Notes under the pieces: generated by a model | Seen by the model: only the letters and a program-made list of their open reading frames with translations | What the model was told of the DNA's origin: nothing | Databases searched by the model: none | Translations under genes and position numbers: made by a program | DNA from: Saccharomyces paradoxus | Taxonomy: Eukaryota > Ascomycota > Saccharomycetes > Saccharomycetales > Saccharomycetaceae | Assembly: GCF_002079055.1 (NCBI RefSeq) | Contig: NC_047491.1 | Coordinates: 62,001-126,000, forward strand | Direction: 5' to 3' | DNA length: 64,000 nt | Part shown: positions 33,528 through 42,461 of the stretch, piece after piece | Layout of the letters: the number at the start of each line of letters is the position of its first letter | How positions within the stretch are numbered: the first letter of the stretch is position 1

Positions 33528-33935
33528 ATGAAAATAATAACGAACCTTCTATTTTTTCTTGTAACGATCGTCGAGTTCGCGAGTGCTAGTACACCACTTC
33601 ATGATGGTGTAAATGCGCCCTTATTACGTGATAACTCCACTCTAACTGATGTGCGTAATGTGTTAAGGTGCTTGCAAGTATCCGGTATGCCAAACAACAC
33701 AGTGGTGGCGACTGATACTATTGAAACTCTCATCATTTTTAGCAATCGTACCGAAACTAACACTACCGCTATGAGAAAGATAGTATCGAACTGTTATCGT
33801 TATTACGCGTATGATCTTGGTTTTACTCACTACAAATACGACCATTTTCCTGATGAAATAAGTTACGTGACAACCCTTGACGATGCCATTCTCAACTATA
33901 CGAACTTGCCTCACTTTGACAGTGCAAGAAGCTAG
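33528..33935 (+). CDS. Small predicted secreted glycoprotein, unrecognised
   Basis: A complete ATG frame of 135 codons that I do not recognise. Residues 1-20 (MKIITNLLFFLVTIVEFASA) form a textbook signal peptide with an A-S-A cleavage motif. The mature part has five N-glycosylation sequons (N36, N56, N73, N78, N123), only two cysteines (C48, C89) that could pair, and a Tyr-rich patch (CYRYYAYDLGFTHYKYDHF). The ATG follows an A-rich leader (AATCAAAAAATG) and is preceded by a Reb1 core and a TATA box. No gene is annotated here in S. cerevisiae as far as I remember. A degenerate delta LTR begins 58 bp after the stop. The density of sequons argues for a real secreted product. It could be lineage-specific, newly arisen, or the remnant of a larger secreted-protein gene; function is unknown. 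Confidence 0.5.
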   Translation: MKIITNLLFFLVTIVEFASASTPLHDGVNAPLLRDNSTLTDVRNVLRCLQVSGMPNNTVVATDTIETLIIFSNRTETNTTAMRKIVSNCYRYYAYDLGFTHYKYDHFPDEISYVTTLDDAILNYTNLPHFDSARS

Positions 33936-33992
33936 TGCCTGCCGACATCTTGGCCAATTGCAGTAAGTACGCAGTTTGCCACGTTATGTTCA

Positions 33993-34354
33993 TGTCTGAT
34001 TCCCATTTTTAAGTGAAGGCGATATTATTAAGATACAGAGTATAGGTATACTAGAAATTCTCCTCTAGAAATGGGAATCCGGAAAAGGGGATCGATAATT
34101 CTACATAACCGTATATTTATTTATTTCATTTCATACGTAATTATTCATTATCCTAATAGTGTTATTTCATCTTTCTTTTTACATGTTGTCATTCATTATC
34201 CTATTAAATTATCAATCCTTGCATTTCAGCTTCCACTAAATTTGATGACGGCTTCTCATCATTTTATGTCATTTTCTAACGCCGTATATAATAATATTTC
34301 GAGGACGATATCTAGTAGTTAGTGGATCACAGCCGATTTTTTGTGCTAGCAACA
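33993..34354 (-). mobile_element. Degenerate solo delta LTR (Ty1/Ty2 family)
   Basis: Read on the minus strand, this is an old solo LTR of the Ty1/Ty2 delta family. Landmarks that align with the delta are CTATCAATCC-like ATTATCAATCCTTGC and TCAGCTTCCACTAA (about 34208-34240), TTCTAACGCCGTATATAATAAT (about 34275), and the TTCTCCTC...GGAATCC block near 34056-34082. The outer ends retain only part of the terminal TG/CA motif. It is heavily diverged, so it is an ancient insertion with no internal Ty sequence left. Its place about 490 bp upstream of tRNA-Met fits Ty1/Ty2 targeting near Pol III genes. Confidence 0.75.
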
Positions 34355-34847
34355 CCCAAAAAAAGGTACCACCGTCCCAAGACGAATGTACACGTAGAAA
34401 GTGGTTGTATGGAAGATAAAAAAAAAGTCGTACCACCAAATGACTGACGTAGACCCGCAAGTCACCATAGAAGCTTTTATAAATATATTCGGGACGATGC
34501 CTTTGTCTAAAAAACGGGCGTTTTTGGAAACTTCAATTTAACGTTACAACCATGACAATGAGAGGAGGAAGATGTCATGATTGAAATTGCATTGGTACCT
34601 AAAACGGTAGCGACTGAGCCAATAGGGTCGATACAATTACTCATATGAGTAACTGTCAAATACACCTGAAATAAGCTAAGATGCACCATCATAAATGGGT
34701 CATTGCAATGGAGAAATATAGTGGTGTCTTGCAGAATACAGTGCGGAACATATCACAGAATGGAAAGAAAAGACTTGATACTTGAATCTGAAATTTCTCT
34801 ATACTATTTATAAGTGACCTTTTAACCCAGAATATTCAAATTAGCTG
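34355..34847. other. Region between the delta LTR and tRNA-Met
   Basis: About 490 bases have no supported gene. In S. cerevisiae a dubious frame, YEL028W, is annotated around this place and overlaps the tRNA. I find no comparable long ATG frame here. A TATA-like TATAAATATA at about 34477 is present. A minus-strand 61-codon frame (34507-34692) has no family. Confidence 0.45.
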
Positions 34848-34919
34848 AGCGCCGTGGCGCAGTGGAAGCGCGCAGGGCTCATAACCCTGATGTCCTCGGA
34901 TCGAAACCGAGCGGCGCTA
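34848..34919 (+). tRNA. IMT4: Initiator tRNA-Met (CAU)
   Basis: This 72-nt initiator tRNA starts AGCGCCGTGGCGCAGTGG and ends GAGCGGCGCTA, with the A1:U72 pair that marks eukaryotic initiators. The anticodon CAT is at 34880-34882 in the GGGCTCATAACCC arm, whose three G:C pairs are also initiator-specific. The T-loop ATCGAAA replaces the usual TTCGA. T-rich DNA at 34920-34931 provides the Pol III terminator. It appears identical to S. cerevisiae initiator tRNA; chromosome V carries IMT4 next to VMA3. Confidence 0.97.
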
Positions 34920-35104
34920 ATTTTAATTTTTTGAATTCTCAACAATTCGATGAAACATTTACCATTTAGTCTATAGAGTTATAAGCTTTAACTTCAGCAT
35001 GCAACTTAGGGGAAGTGAGGGAACTGAACTCTTTATCAGGAATGAAATCAAGGCCGTCCACGGCCTTGTTCACTTATAAAAAAATGTGATCGTACAAAGG
35101 TACA

Positions 35105-35112
35105 TTACCCGG
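35105..35112 (+). promoter_or_regulatory. Reb1 site of VMA3
   Basis: TTACCCGG is a full Reb1 site about 210 bp before VMA3, followed 15 bp later by a 21-bp poly(A) tract (35128-35148). The pair is the classic layout of a strong yeast nucleosome-free promoter. Confidence 0.6.
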
Positions 35113-35127
35113 AAAAGAAACGCAATT

Positions 35128-35148
35128 AAAAAAAAAAAAAAAAAAAAA
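35128..35148 (+). repeat. 21-bp poly(dA) tract in the VMA3 promoter
   Basis: Twenty-one consecutive A residues follow a Reb1 site. Such tracts exclude nucleosomes and vary in length between strains. Confidence 0.9.
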
Positions 35149-35322
35149 CAGAAAAAGTGGTTAAGTGATTGACTGACCCTTGATAGTGTTGTACAATTAT
35201 ACACTCGTTCTGATTAAAAAACTTGTCATTAAAAAACTTTTTAAAAGAAAGAGAAGATTGTGTTTATTGCTTTTCTCAAAAAGACTAATCAATTAGAATA
35301 ACAAAAGAAACATATACATATA

Positions 35323-35805
35323 ATGACTGAATTGTGTCCTGTCTACGCCCCTTTCTTTGGTGCCATTGGTTGTGCCTCTGCAATTATCTTCACTTCATTA
35401 GGTGCTGCTTACGGTACTGCTAAGTCTGGTGTTGGTATCTGTGCCACCTGTGTGTTGAGACCAGACCTGTTATTCAAGAACATTGTTCCTGTTATTATGG
35501 CTGGTATCATTGCCATTTACGGTTTAGTTGTTTCCGTTTTGGTTTGTTATTCATTGGGCCAAAAGCAAGCTCTGTACACTGGTTTCATCCAATTGGGTGC
35601 CGGTCTATCAGTCGGTTTAAGTGGTCTAGCTGCTGGTTTCGCTATTGGTATTGTCGGTGATGCAGGTGTTAGAGGTTCCTCTCAACAACCAAGATTATTC
35701 GTCGGTATGATTTTGATTTTGATTTTTGCTGAAGTTTTGGGTCTATACGGTTTGATTGTTGCTTTGTTGTTGAACTCCAGAGCTACTCAAGATGTTGTCT
35801 GTTAA
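35323..35805 (+). CDS. VMA3: V-ATPase V0 proteolipid subunit c
   Basis: This 160-residue proteolipid, four membrane helices in two repeats, forms most of the c-ring of the vacuolar proton pump. The proton-carrying carboxylate is E137 in [21 protein letters not shown]. The repeat structure shows as [12 protein letters not shown] (about 28-39) and [19 protein letters not shown] (about 97-115). The length equals S. cerevisiae Vma3 (also CUP5), and codon use is that of an abundant protein. The neighbouring tRNA-Met gene is about 400 bp upstream. Confidence 0.98.
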
Positions 35806-36203
35806 GGCAGCATCTGAATCACTAAAGCAGAAATAGAGAATACAAAAGAATCTTTTAGTGAGAAACTATGAAAAGTATCAAAAATTTTTCATCTTAAGAT
35901 TGTTTATAGCCCCTATTTCTACTTCATATCCAAACTACCTCATTTCAAGCTTCCTTTTTATTAGTACCATTATTATTGTTTAAAAGAGTATTACACGCTA
36001 AATATGTATATCTTAATTTTTAATGTGTATAAAATAGAAAATTTGAATATCAAGGAGCAACATAGAGCATTATGCGTTTTTGAGCTACACAATAGGTTCG
36101 ATGAGGCAACTATACCTGTACTCTTCATTGTGACCCAACCTTATCGACTTCTATTGTTAAAGTAAAACCATTGTATCGTTTCTTTTTCTTATCGGGTTTC
36201 TAT

Positions 36204-36211
36204 CCGGGTAA
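36204..36211 (-). promoter_or_regulatory. Reb1 site of SNU13
   Basis: CCGGGTAA (TTACCCGG on the minus strand) lies about 290 bp before the SNU13 ATG. Confidence 0.55.
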
Positions 36212-36304
36212 TACGTTCAGCATATAGAAAATTTTTTTCATTTCTTTTTTATTTTTCTTTTCATTTTTTCTTTTTCTCAGAAAATTTTTTTTCAATGCGA
36301 GAAT

Positions 36305-36326
36305 GAGATGAGTTAGAAAATTTTTC
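36305..36326 (+). promoter_or_regulatory. PAC and RRPE motifs of SNU13
   Basis: GAGATGAG (36305-36312, a PAC variant of GCGATGAG) is followed by GAAAATTTTTC (36316-36326, RRPE). Further RRPE-like GAAAATTTTTTT copies lie near 36227 and 36280. PAC plus RRPE marks ribosome-biogenesis genes (Dot6/Tod6 and Stb3 targets), which fits a snoRNP protein. Confidence 0.65.
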
Positions 36327-36498
36327 ACTTTAAAACTAATATCTTAGTTAATGATGCTTAAACCACTTAGTTTTAATCTCTATCCTCCGATCTTACTTTA
36401 AATCGTCATTCGAGCGAGCTTTCTATACCAGGACCATACTGATTATTGCAAGGAACTTGAATAAACCAGATTTTATACTATAAAAACCTATACTTAAA

Positions 36499-36879
36499 AT
36501 GTCTGCCCCAAACCCAAAGGCTTTCCCATTAGCCGATGCTGCATTAACCCAACAAATCTTGGATGTCGTTCAACAAGCTGCTAACTTGAGACAATTGAAG
36601 AAAGGTGCCAACGAAGCTACCAAAACTTTGAACCGTGGTATTTCTGAATTCATCATTATGGCTGCTGACTGTGAACCTATTGAAATCCTATTGCATTTAC
36701 CATTACTATGTGAAGATAAGAATGTTCCATACGTCTTTGTCCCATCTAGAGTTGCTTTGGGTAGAGCTTGTGGTGTTTCTAGACCAGTTATTGCTGCTTC
36801 TATTACCACTAACGATGCTTCTGCTATCAAGACCCAAATCTACGCTGTTAAGGACAAGATTGAAACTTTATTGATTTAA
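36499..36879 (+). CDS. SNU13: snoRNP and U4 snRNP protein Snu13 (15.5K)
   Basis: This 126-residue L7Ae/L30e-family protein binds the kink-turn of U4 snRNA and of box C/D snoRNAs, so it serves both splicing and rRNA methylation. The family RNA-binding block is [46 protein letters not shown], and the loop-9 region [15 protein letters not shown] follows. Length and sequence are those of the highly conserved yeast protein, and codon bias is strong. Confidence 0.97.
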
Positions 36880-37138
36880 GTAGATTGGATTATATCTTTA
36901 AACATAATTTTTTGTATTATCTAAATATTATAAAAAAAGTCTTTTGCTTTCCACTAGTGCAGATGCCAACCATACTCTTTTTTTGGTCGTATGATATATG
37001 TCATATATTTATTGAAGTGCCTTACTCGAATGATGTAAATATACAAACATACGTAATCAACTGTGCAGGCATCAAGTTGCATATCAAAACAATGCAAAGT
37101 TTTTTCATGGAAACTATTAATCTAAAGGAATTGTGCTT

Positions 37139-40100
37139 TCACCTTTTTAGTTTTAAAGGATCAAAAAAATCTATGGTCTTATATGGTGGATGATCAATAT
37201 GTCTTCTCTTCAAATTTCTAGCAAGCTCATCAAACCCGCTTTCATTTATTCCAGTCTCCTTACTCGCAGAATATCGTTTAGTAACGTTTCGCATGTTTGT
37301 TCCAGGCCTTCGGATAGCTCTTTCATGTTCAAGCTTGACCGTTTTGTAATTATGCAATGTTCTCATCCACAGTTCACCAATGAATTCCGATATAATATAA
37401 ATTTGACCCTCTGTACCACAAAGTACAAATAAGGGTATAACACCCTCCAACCTTTGATCATTAAAACTTGGACATATTTGAAGGTTTTGAAATCCATCCG
37501 GGATGACCGCCAGTGAGATTATCTTATTAGGTAATCGAATTTTTAGGTATGGGATAGTCAACCCATCCTTGTCGGCTAATAATTTATCAGAATCCTCATA
37601 TATTGTCAGCGTATTATCAGCACCAATGATGGCAACATAAGATCTATTGGAATATTTCAACTTAGTACATGAAAGGCCTGATAATCGATCTAATGGGTAG
37701 TTCTTACCACTTGCCAAATAATCGTTCTCACATCCTGTTGGCTCTTTGAAAATCGTTTTAGTCGCTACTTGCGTTATGCTTCCGAATTCCTTAAAACTCA
37801 AGTAAGAACGTTCAGTGTGCTCTGATGGATGTTCTATGGATGTCCTAATTGGAAGGTGGGTTCTCACAAAACCTCTCAAAGGCTCAAATTGAACCAGATA
37901 ATCGCCACTCATATATATTGGAAGCCCCATATGGTTAACCGATGCAAGTGTTGGGAAAGAATAGGCTTCGAGAATTTCCGAGCCCTCCTTGAGTATGTTT
38001 ATTTTATATGCTGCTATGCCACTACCGCCAGAAAATAAAACCATATTGCACTCATAGTATATAAGAACCGAGCATATACAATCTTCGAGATAATTTGCAT
38101 ACAACTGGATAATGCTATTATTTCTGATTTCAAACAGCCAGAATTTTGTACGTTTATCATCAATTCCTAAACACACGATAAACTTATTACCGTAGAAGGG
38201 CCCCAGTGATGAGTAAATCGAATCTTGGTCTGGCCACAATGGCTTCACAACCGCATGTGAATACTTTTCATTCGAAAAACTAAATGTGGAAATTGTCTTC
38301 ATTAAAACGTAATCGAATAGCATCAACTTGTATTGCCTACTATTGGTATCGACTAAGCACGCCACAGCCTGGCTGAGGTTATTTGGAATAGTATAGAGCT
38401 GTACAGGAACGCTGGGGAGGTCAAGCATATAATTCTCTAATTGCGGTTTTAATGGAACCATCTGTTTAGTGAAATATTCACGGTGAAACGTTTTACTAAA
38501 GTCAAAGATGCTTATTCGAGATTCATCATCTAGAATACAAAGAGAGAACAGCACCTTACCAGGAAGAATTCTCATTCGTCTTGGAACCAAGCCCAACTGT
38601 ACGTAACCGTAAGACATGTTTTGCAGATTTAGTAGAATTATTTCTTTGTCGTTGTAAAGGAAAACTAAAGGCAAAGTAGGAATTGTATCCAGTAGTTCTA
38701 ATTTCTGATCGAGTGACGAGTGCATCTCTAAAACCACTCTCAAAAAGTTGGATTCTGATTTGTAGACTCTTACACAGCCAACATACGATGATGCAATGAT
38801 GTAAATTGAGTCGTCTTCATGGTTTTTACCGACCCAGGATTCCTTTATCAATTGATCATAGGCTATAAAAGAATAATCTGGATGAGATGTAGCCACTTTC
38901 TTTTGGCTGTCATCCCATACTGAAATCCTGCCCTCTGAGTAAACGGCAAAAAGATATTTCTCGTTGCCATCCGAGAAACAACTAACAATACTTTCTTTGG
39001 AATCGAGCCCTTGGAAAAAAAAATCTTTTATTTTACGTAGAGAATCGGATTTTGCCTCAAATGTTGAAATCCTGACCCCAGAGTTCTGTATGGGATAACA
39101 GAACATTGTCGAGGAGTTGTGATCCGACAGCATGATATCAAACTGCCTAATTTCTCCAGTAGAACCATCCATATCGGCTTTCAAAAATTTTCCCGTCCTA
39201 GTAACGAGTATATTGCAGTCATATAGTTCATCCATTAACAATATTCCGTTTCTATAAACCAATCCCCCTGATTCATATGCAAATTTGTCACCGCCATTAA
39301 TCACTAGGTCTGTAACCCAAAAATCAGTTACATTCTCTAAAAGCACTTTAGTAGAAGTGACTAACTTAAAGAGATTTTTGTTATATACCAAAAATTTCTT
39401 TTCTAGAAACCCTTTTTTCGAGTTAAAACTTCCACACAAAAGCAATGAATCGATATCTGTTCCTTTGTTCCTAATAACTTGTGATGCAAGATAGACTCTG
39501 TTTGTATAAACCGGACCTCCTTTCACCTTGTGTAATTTAGAACCTCGGTGATTTCTCGATATAAAATTTATGCCATTTATTCTTGTTAGCGTTATATACT
39601 TCTCACCTGGAAGCTGCAAAATAATATCGCATAGATCATGTTTAGGAAGCTTAAACACTTTTCCTTTTGACCACTGTAGATCTTCCTGGGCGTGGTTTTC
39701 TTTTAATGACCCTGTATGTATTTTGGTAGTATACCTATTAGCGTACGCGTCAAAAATTGTCAAGAAAATGACTGTTTTTTCGTATATCACATTATAAGAG
39801 TCTCTTAGAAATTTGTAGTTCTCCGCATTTGGGAGGCCTTTGTTTTTAAAAAAAGCTCCCCTTTTGAGTCCTCTTGTTTCTATTTTTAATATTTGAGTGT
39901 AGGTGTTGGTCAAAACTATGATGGTGTGGCCGCAAATAACTTCCATATAACAAAATTCATCATCAGATATTGGTAAAAGATTGTATTGGCGGTATTCATA
40001 TAAATCAAACTTCCTATCTTCATGATTTCCAGAAGAATGATACTCCTTTAGAAGTAAGTTTTCACTATAGTCACTCTTAAGTAGGCAAAAAAAATAGGCG

Positions 40101-40708
40101 TCTGATTTACCTGCGTGTGTGATGTCACCAAGCAAATCCTCTCTGCTGATAAAATGAAAAGAGATGATTTCTTCGCCATCGGTAGCATAAAATTTTTGAA
40201 CTAACCCGTTTTTAAAGTTGAAGGAGTAAATCGTCGCACCGAACGTACGCAAACTACTATCATAGGACATGTTATTATTGCAAGTATATAAAATACCATC
40301 CAGAGAAGCATTTAACCAGCTAGAAACTGACGAAGAAATGGTATCCAGTTTTGGAGCCACATTAGAATTGTAGATGATTTCAAATTTGTTGTTTTCATAT
40401 TTAAATCCCTTTATGGAACCGTCATTGAACATGAGCAGGTGACAGAAGAAAGCTGACTTGAACTTCGGTATGGTTGTATAGTTAACAATGAAAGGTCCAT
40501 CTAAGGCGAATTCAACTTTCGCTTTCAATTCATTGGACGTCCCAGTATATAATCCATAGCTGAAACATAAATAATAGCTTCCTTCGTGATGAAGACAAGA
40601 TACCAGCTTTTCAGCCTCATCTTTCGATTTGTGGGATGTTATGCACAAAGGTAAAAAGGACGCATTGCTCTCCGATTGTTTACTGCCCGTTTCATCTTGC
40701 CTTGCCAT
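37139..40708 (-). CDS. Large uncharacterised protein (YEL025C)
   Basis: This single 1189-codon frame, from the ATG at 40708 (MARQDETGSKQSESNASFLPLC), corresponds to S. cerevisiae YEL025C, which has no assigned function. The sequence has no obvious membrane segment. Throughout it alternates short hydrophobic strands and polar turns (VYANRYTTKIHTGSL, EKYLFAVYSEGRISVWDDSQ, SYVAIIGADNTLTIYEDS), a pattern suggesting stacked beta-propellers. Overall size and propeller-like layout recall the Cft1/Rse1/DDB1/Mms1 superfamily, but I cannot name a conserved signature. The C-terminal tail is basic (RRPGTNMRNVTKRYSASKE). It is convergent with SNU13. Confidence 0.9.
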   Translation of the reverse strand: MARQDETGSKQSESNASFLPLCITSHKSKDEAEKLVSCLHHEGSYYLCFSYGLYTGTSNELKAKVEFALDGPFIVNYTTIPKFKSAFFCHLLMFNDGSIKGFKYENNKFEIIYNSNVAPKLDTISSSVSSWLNASLDGILYTCNNNMSYDSSLRTFGATIYSFNFKNGLVQKFYATDGEEIISFHFISREDLLGDITHAGKSDAYFFCLLKSDYSENLLLKEYHSSGNHEDRKFDLYEYRQYNLLPISDDEFCYMEVICGHTIIVLTNTYTQILKIETRGLKRGAFFKNKGLPNAENYKFLRDSYNVIYEKTVIFLTIFDAYANRYTTKIHTGSLKENHAQEDLQWSKGKVFKLPKHDLCDIILQLPGEKYITLTRINGINFISRNHRGSKLHKVKGGPVYTNRVYLASQVIRNKGTDIDSLLLCGSFNSKKGFLEKKFLVYNKNLFKLVTSTKVLLENVTDFWVTDLVINGGDKFAYESGGLVYRNGILLMDELYDCNILVTRTGKFLKADMDGSTGEIRQFDIMLSDHNSSTMFCYPIQNSGVRISTFEAKSDSLRKIKDFFFQGLDSKESIVSCFSDGNEKYLFAVYSEGRISVWDDSQKKVATSHPDYSFIAYDQLIKESWVGKNHEDDSIYIIASSYVGCVRVYKSESNFLRVVLEMHSSLDQKLELLDTIPTLPLVFLYNDKEIILLNLQNMSYGYVQLGLVPRRMRILPGKVLFSLCILDDESRISIFDFSKTFHREYFTKQMVPLKPQLENYMLDLPSVPVQLYTIPNNLSQAVACLVDTNSRQYKLMLFDYVLMKTISTFSFSNEKYSHAVVKPLWPDQDSIYSSLGPFYGNKFIVCLGIDDKRTKFWLFEIRNNSIIQLYANYLEDCICSVLIYYECNMVLFSGGSGIAAYKINILKEGSEILEAYSFPTLASVNHMGLPIYMSGDYLVQFEPLRGFVRTHLPIRTSIEHPSEHTERSYLSFKEFGSITQVATKTIFKEPTGCENDYLASGKNYPLDRLSGLSCTKLKYSNRSYVAIIGADNTLTIYEDSDKLLADKDGLTIPYLKIRLPNKIISLAVIPDGFQNLQICPSFNDQRLEGVIPLFVLCGTEGQIYIISEFIGELWMRTLHNYKTVKLEHERAIRRPGTNMRNVTKRYSASKETGINESGFDELARNLKRRHIDHPPYKTIDFFDPLKLKR

Positions 40709-41564
40709 TTTACGTAAAAATGACTAGTGCAATATGCAATGCGCTAACGTTAACTGTATAACACAGTATATTTTGCATTCTCCCTTATGCTAAGTTGCGA
40801 TCGGGACATCCGTTTTTCAAATATGTATTTCTTTCCGCTGTAGGCGCTTAAACAAGCGCGTTCAATATGAAAGCAAATATGACGAGTAGCCCTTGGAGAG
40901 GATGTGCAGAAATAGAAAAAAGCGTACTATTTATATCAAATACCCGGGGCAGCATCACACCGCCTCCCCAGTTGTATCCATTTTTCCTCTAAAATTTAGT
41001 AAACTGGGAAAAAAAACCTTACATAAAAGGATGATCAATGGGTTGCACTAGTCAAAGTCGAAAAAATTCGTGTATGCTGTATATTCCTATCCCATCCATA
41101 TTAACCTGAGCTGGCTTGAAGTACCGACCCTTTCTTTCACCGCCTGGTAGACCAAATTCCATCGTCAATTGAGAAGCAAACTGCTATCACAAGATATATC
41201 CAGATTGCCGACAAAGACAAGGTAGTCATACAATGATAACTATGAATACAGCAGAAGGAGCTTATTCTGTCTCATGCATCCTTCCTGCAGGTGTCGAAAA
41301 CTGACTAATAAGTTCATGTAGCCTGGGCGGCTATTTGTGCGCTATATAACATGCTTGATGGAGTACGTCCTGCTGACCCTCAGTGTGGTAACTTCAGAAA
41401 TTGAAGTAACTAGCCTTTCATAATTCGAGCTTTCCTGTCATCTTATCTATTTAACCCTTTTCAACTTCTTCTTTTACGTCGTCTACACTATGCTTCCCTA
41501 TGATTTGGCCTCTATCAGGTTGGTCCATAACCCATTTTTTTTTCTTTTAGACGCTCCATAACGG

Positions 41565-41572
41565 ACCAATCA
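41565..41572 (+). promoter_or_regulatory. CCAAT box (Hap2/3/4/5) of RIP1
   Basis: ACCAATCA matches the yeast HAP-complex consensus (ACCAATNA). It is about 245 bp before RIP1, a respiratory-chain gene, so glucose-repressed, respiration-linked control is expected. Confidence 0.65.
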
Positions 41573-41601
41573 GCGTTTTGCGCCTTTTATCGGTCTTTGG
41601 T

Positions 41602-41607
41602 CACGTG
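41602..41607. promoter_or_regulatory. CACGTG (Cbf1) box of RIP1
   Basis: GGTCACGTGCGG is a Cbf1-type E-box 30 bp after the CCAAT box. Cbf1 sites are common in bc1-complex gene promoters. Confidence 0.55.
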
Positions 41608-41813
41608 CGGCGACGCGGAGGCTCCCTTATAAGGACTGGAAAAAGACCTACAAGGACGATAGTTGGTTCTTGAATATCGAGTGATATATTGCTTCTGTTT
41701 CGTAACTCTCTGTTGCTTTCAAGTTCATCGTCTTCTCAAAACCAAGAATATTATTGAACACAAATAATATCATACTAACACTTATTAGGAAACCAAAGGA
41801 GCAATAACAAAAA

Positions 41814-42461
41814 ATGCTAGGAATAAGATCATCTGTAAAGTCCTGCTTCAAACCAATGTCTTTGACTTCAAAAAGGCTGATTTCTCAATCTTTGGTGGCC
41901 AGCAAATCCACTTACAGGACCCCAAATTTTGATGACGTTTTAAAGGAGAATAACGATGCTGATAAAGGCCGCTCTTATGCCTACTTCATGGTTGGTGCTA
42001 TGGGTCTTTTGTCATCTGCAGGTGCCAAATCAACCGTAGAAACCTTTATTTCATCTATGACTGCCACAGCCGATGTTTTGGCTATGGCTAAAGTTGAAGT
42101 CAATTTGGCGGCCATCCCATTGGGTAAAAACGTTGTCGTCAAATGGCAAGGTAAGCCTGTGTTCATTAGACACAGAACTCCTCATGAAATTCAAGAAGCT
42201 AACAGTGTGGATATGTCCGCTTTGAAGGACCCACAGACCGATGCTGACAGAGTCAAAGACCCTCAGTGGTTAATTATGTTGGGTATTTGTACTCATTTAG
42301 GTTGTGTTCCAATTGGTGAAGCCGGTGATTTCGGCGGTTGGTTCTGTCCTTGTCATGGTTCGCATTATGATATTTCTGGTAGAATCAGAAAAGGACCTGC
42401 TCCCTTAAATTTAGAAATTCCTGCCTATGAATTTGATGGTGATAAGGTCATTGTTGGTTAA
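41814..42461 (+). CDS. RIP1: Rieske iron-sulfur protein of the bc1 complex
   Basis: This 215-residue protein is the 2Fe-2S subunit of mitochondrial complex III; it transfers electrons from ubiquinol to cytochrome c1. The first ~30 residues form a basic mitochondrial presequence. A membrane anchor follows at about 54-75 (YAYFMVGAMGLLSSAGAKS). The Rieske cluster ligands are C159, H161 (CTHLGC) and C178, H181 (CPCHGSH), with the C164-C180 disulfide. The length equals S. cerevisiae Rip1. Confidence 0.98.
   Translation: MLGIRSSVKSCFKPMSLTSKRLISQSLVASKSTYRTPNFDDVLKENNDADKGRSYAYFMVGAMGLLSSAGAKSTVETFISSMTATADVLAMAKVEVNLAAIPLGKNVVVKWQGKPVFIRHRTPHEIQEANSVDMSALKDPQTDADRVKDPQWLIMLGICTHLGCVPIGEAGDFGGWFCPCHGSHYDISGRIRKGPAPLNLEIPAYEFDGDKVIVG

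Larger units (their letters stand above)
35806..36498. other. VMA3 3' region and SNU13 promoter
   Basis: This 693-base AT-rich gap holds a Reb1 site, a PAC motif and several GAAAATTTTT (RRPE-like) motifs near SNU13, and plain 3' flank of VMA3. No gene was seen. Confidence 0.55.
40709..41813. other. Divergent region YEL025C / RIP1
   Basis: This 1105-base gap separates divergent genes. The RIP1-proximal 250 bp hold a CCAAT box and a CACGTG box. A TTATAAGG TATA-like element lies at about 41628. The remainder is mixed DNA with short C-rich motifs (ACCCGGGGC at about 40943 and CCGCCTCCCCAG at about 40960). No gene was seen. Confidence 0.55.

Noticed and set aside
34071-34322. 83-codon plus-strand frame
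   Set aside because: It lies entirely inside the degenerate delta LTR and is a chance frame.
34355-34920. Search for a YEL028W counterpart near tRNA-Met
   Set aside because: No long ATG frame overlapping the tRNA was found, so the S. cerevisiae frame is probably spurious.
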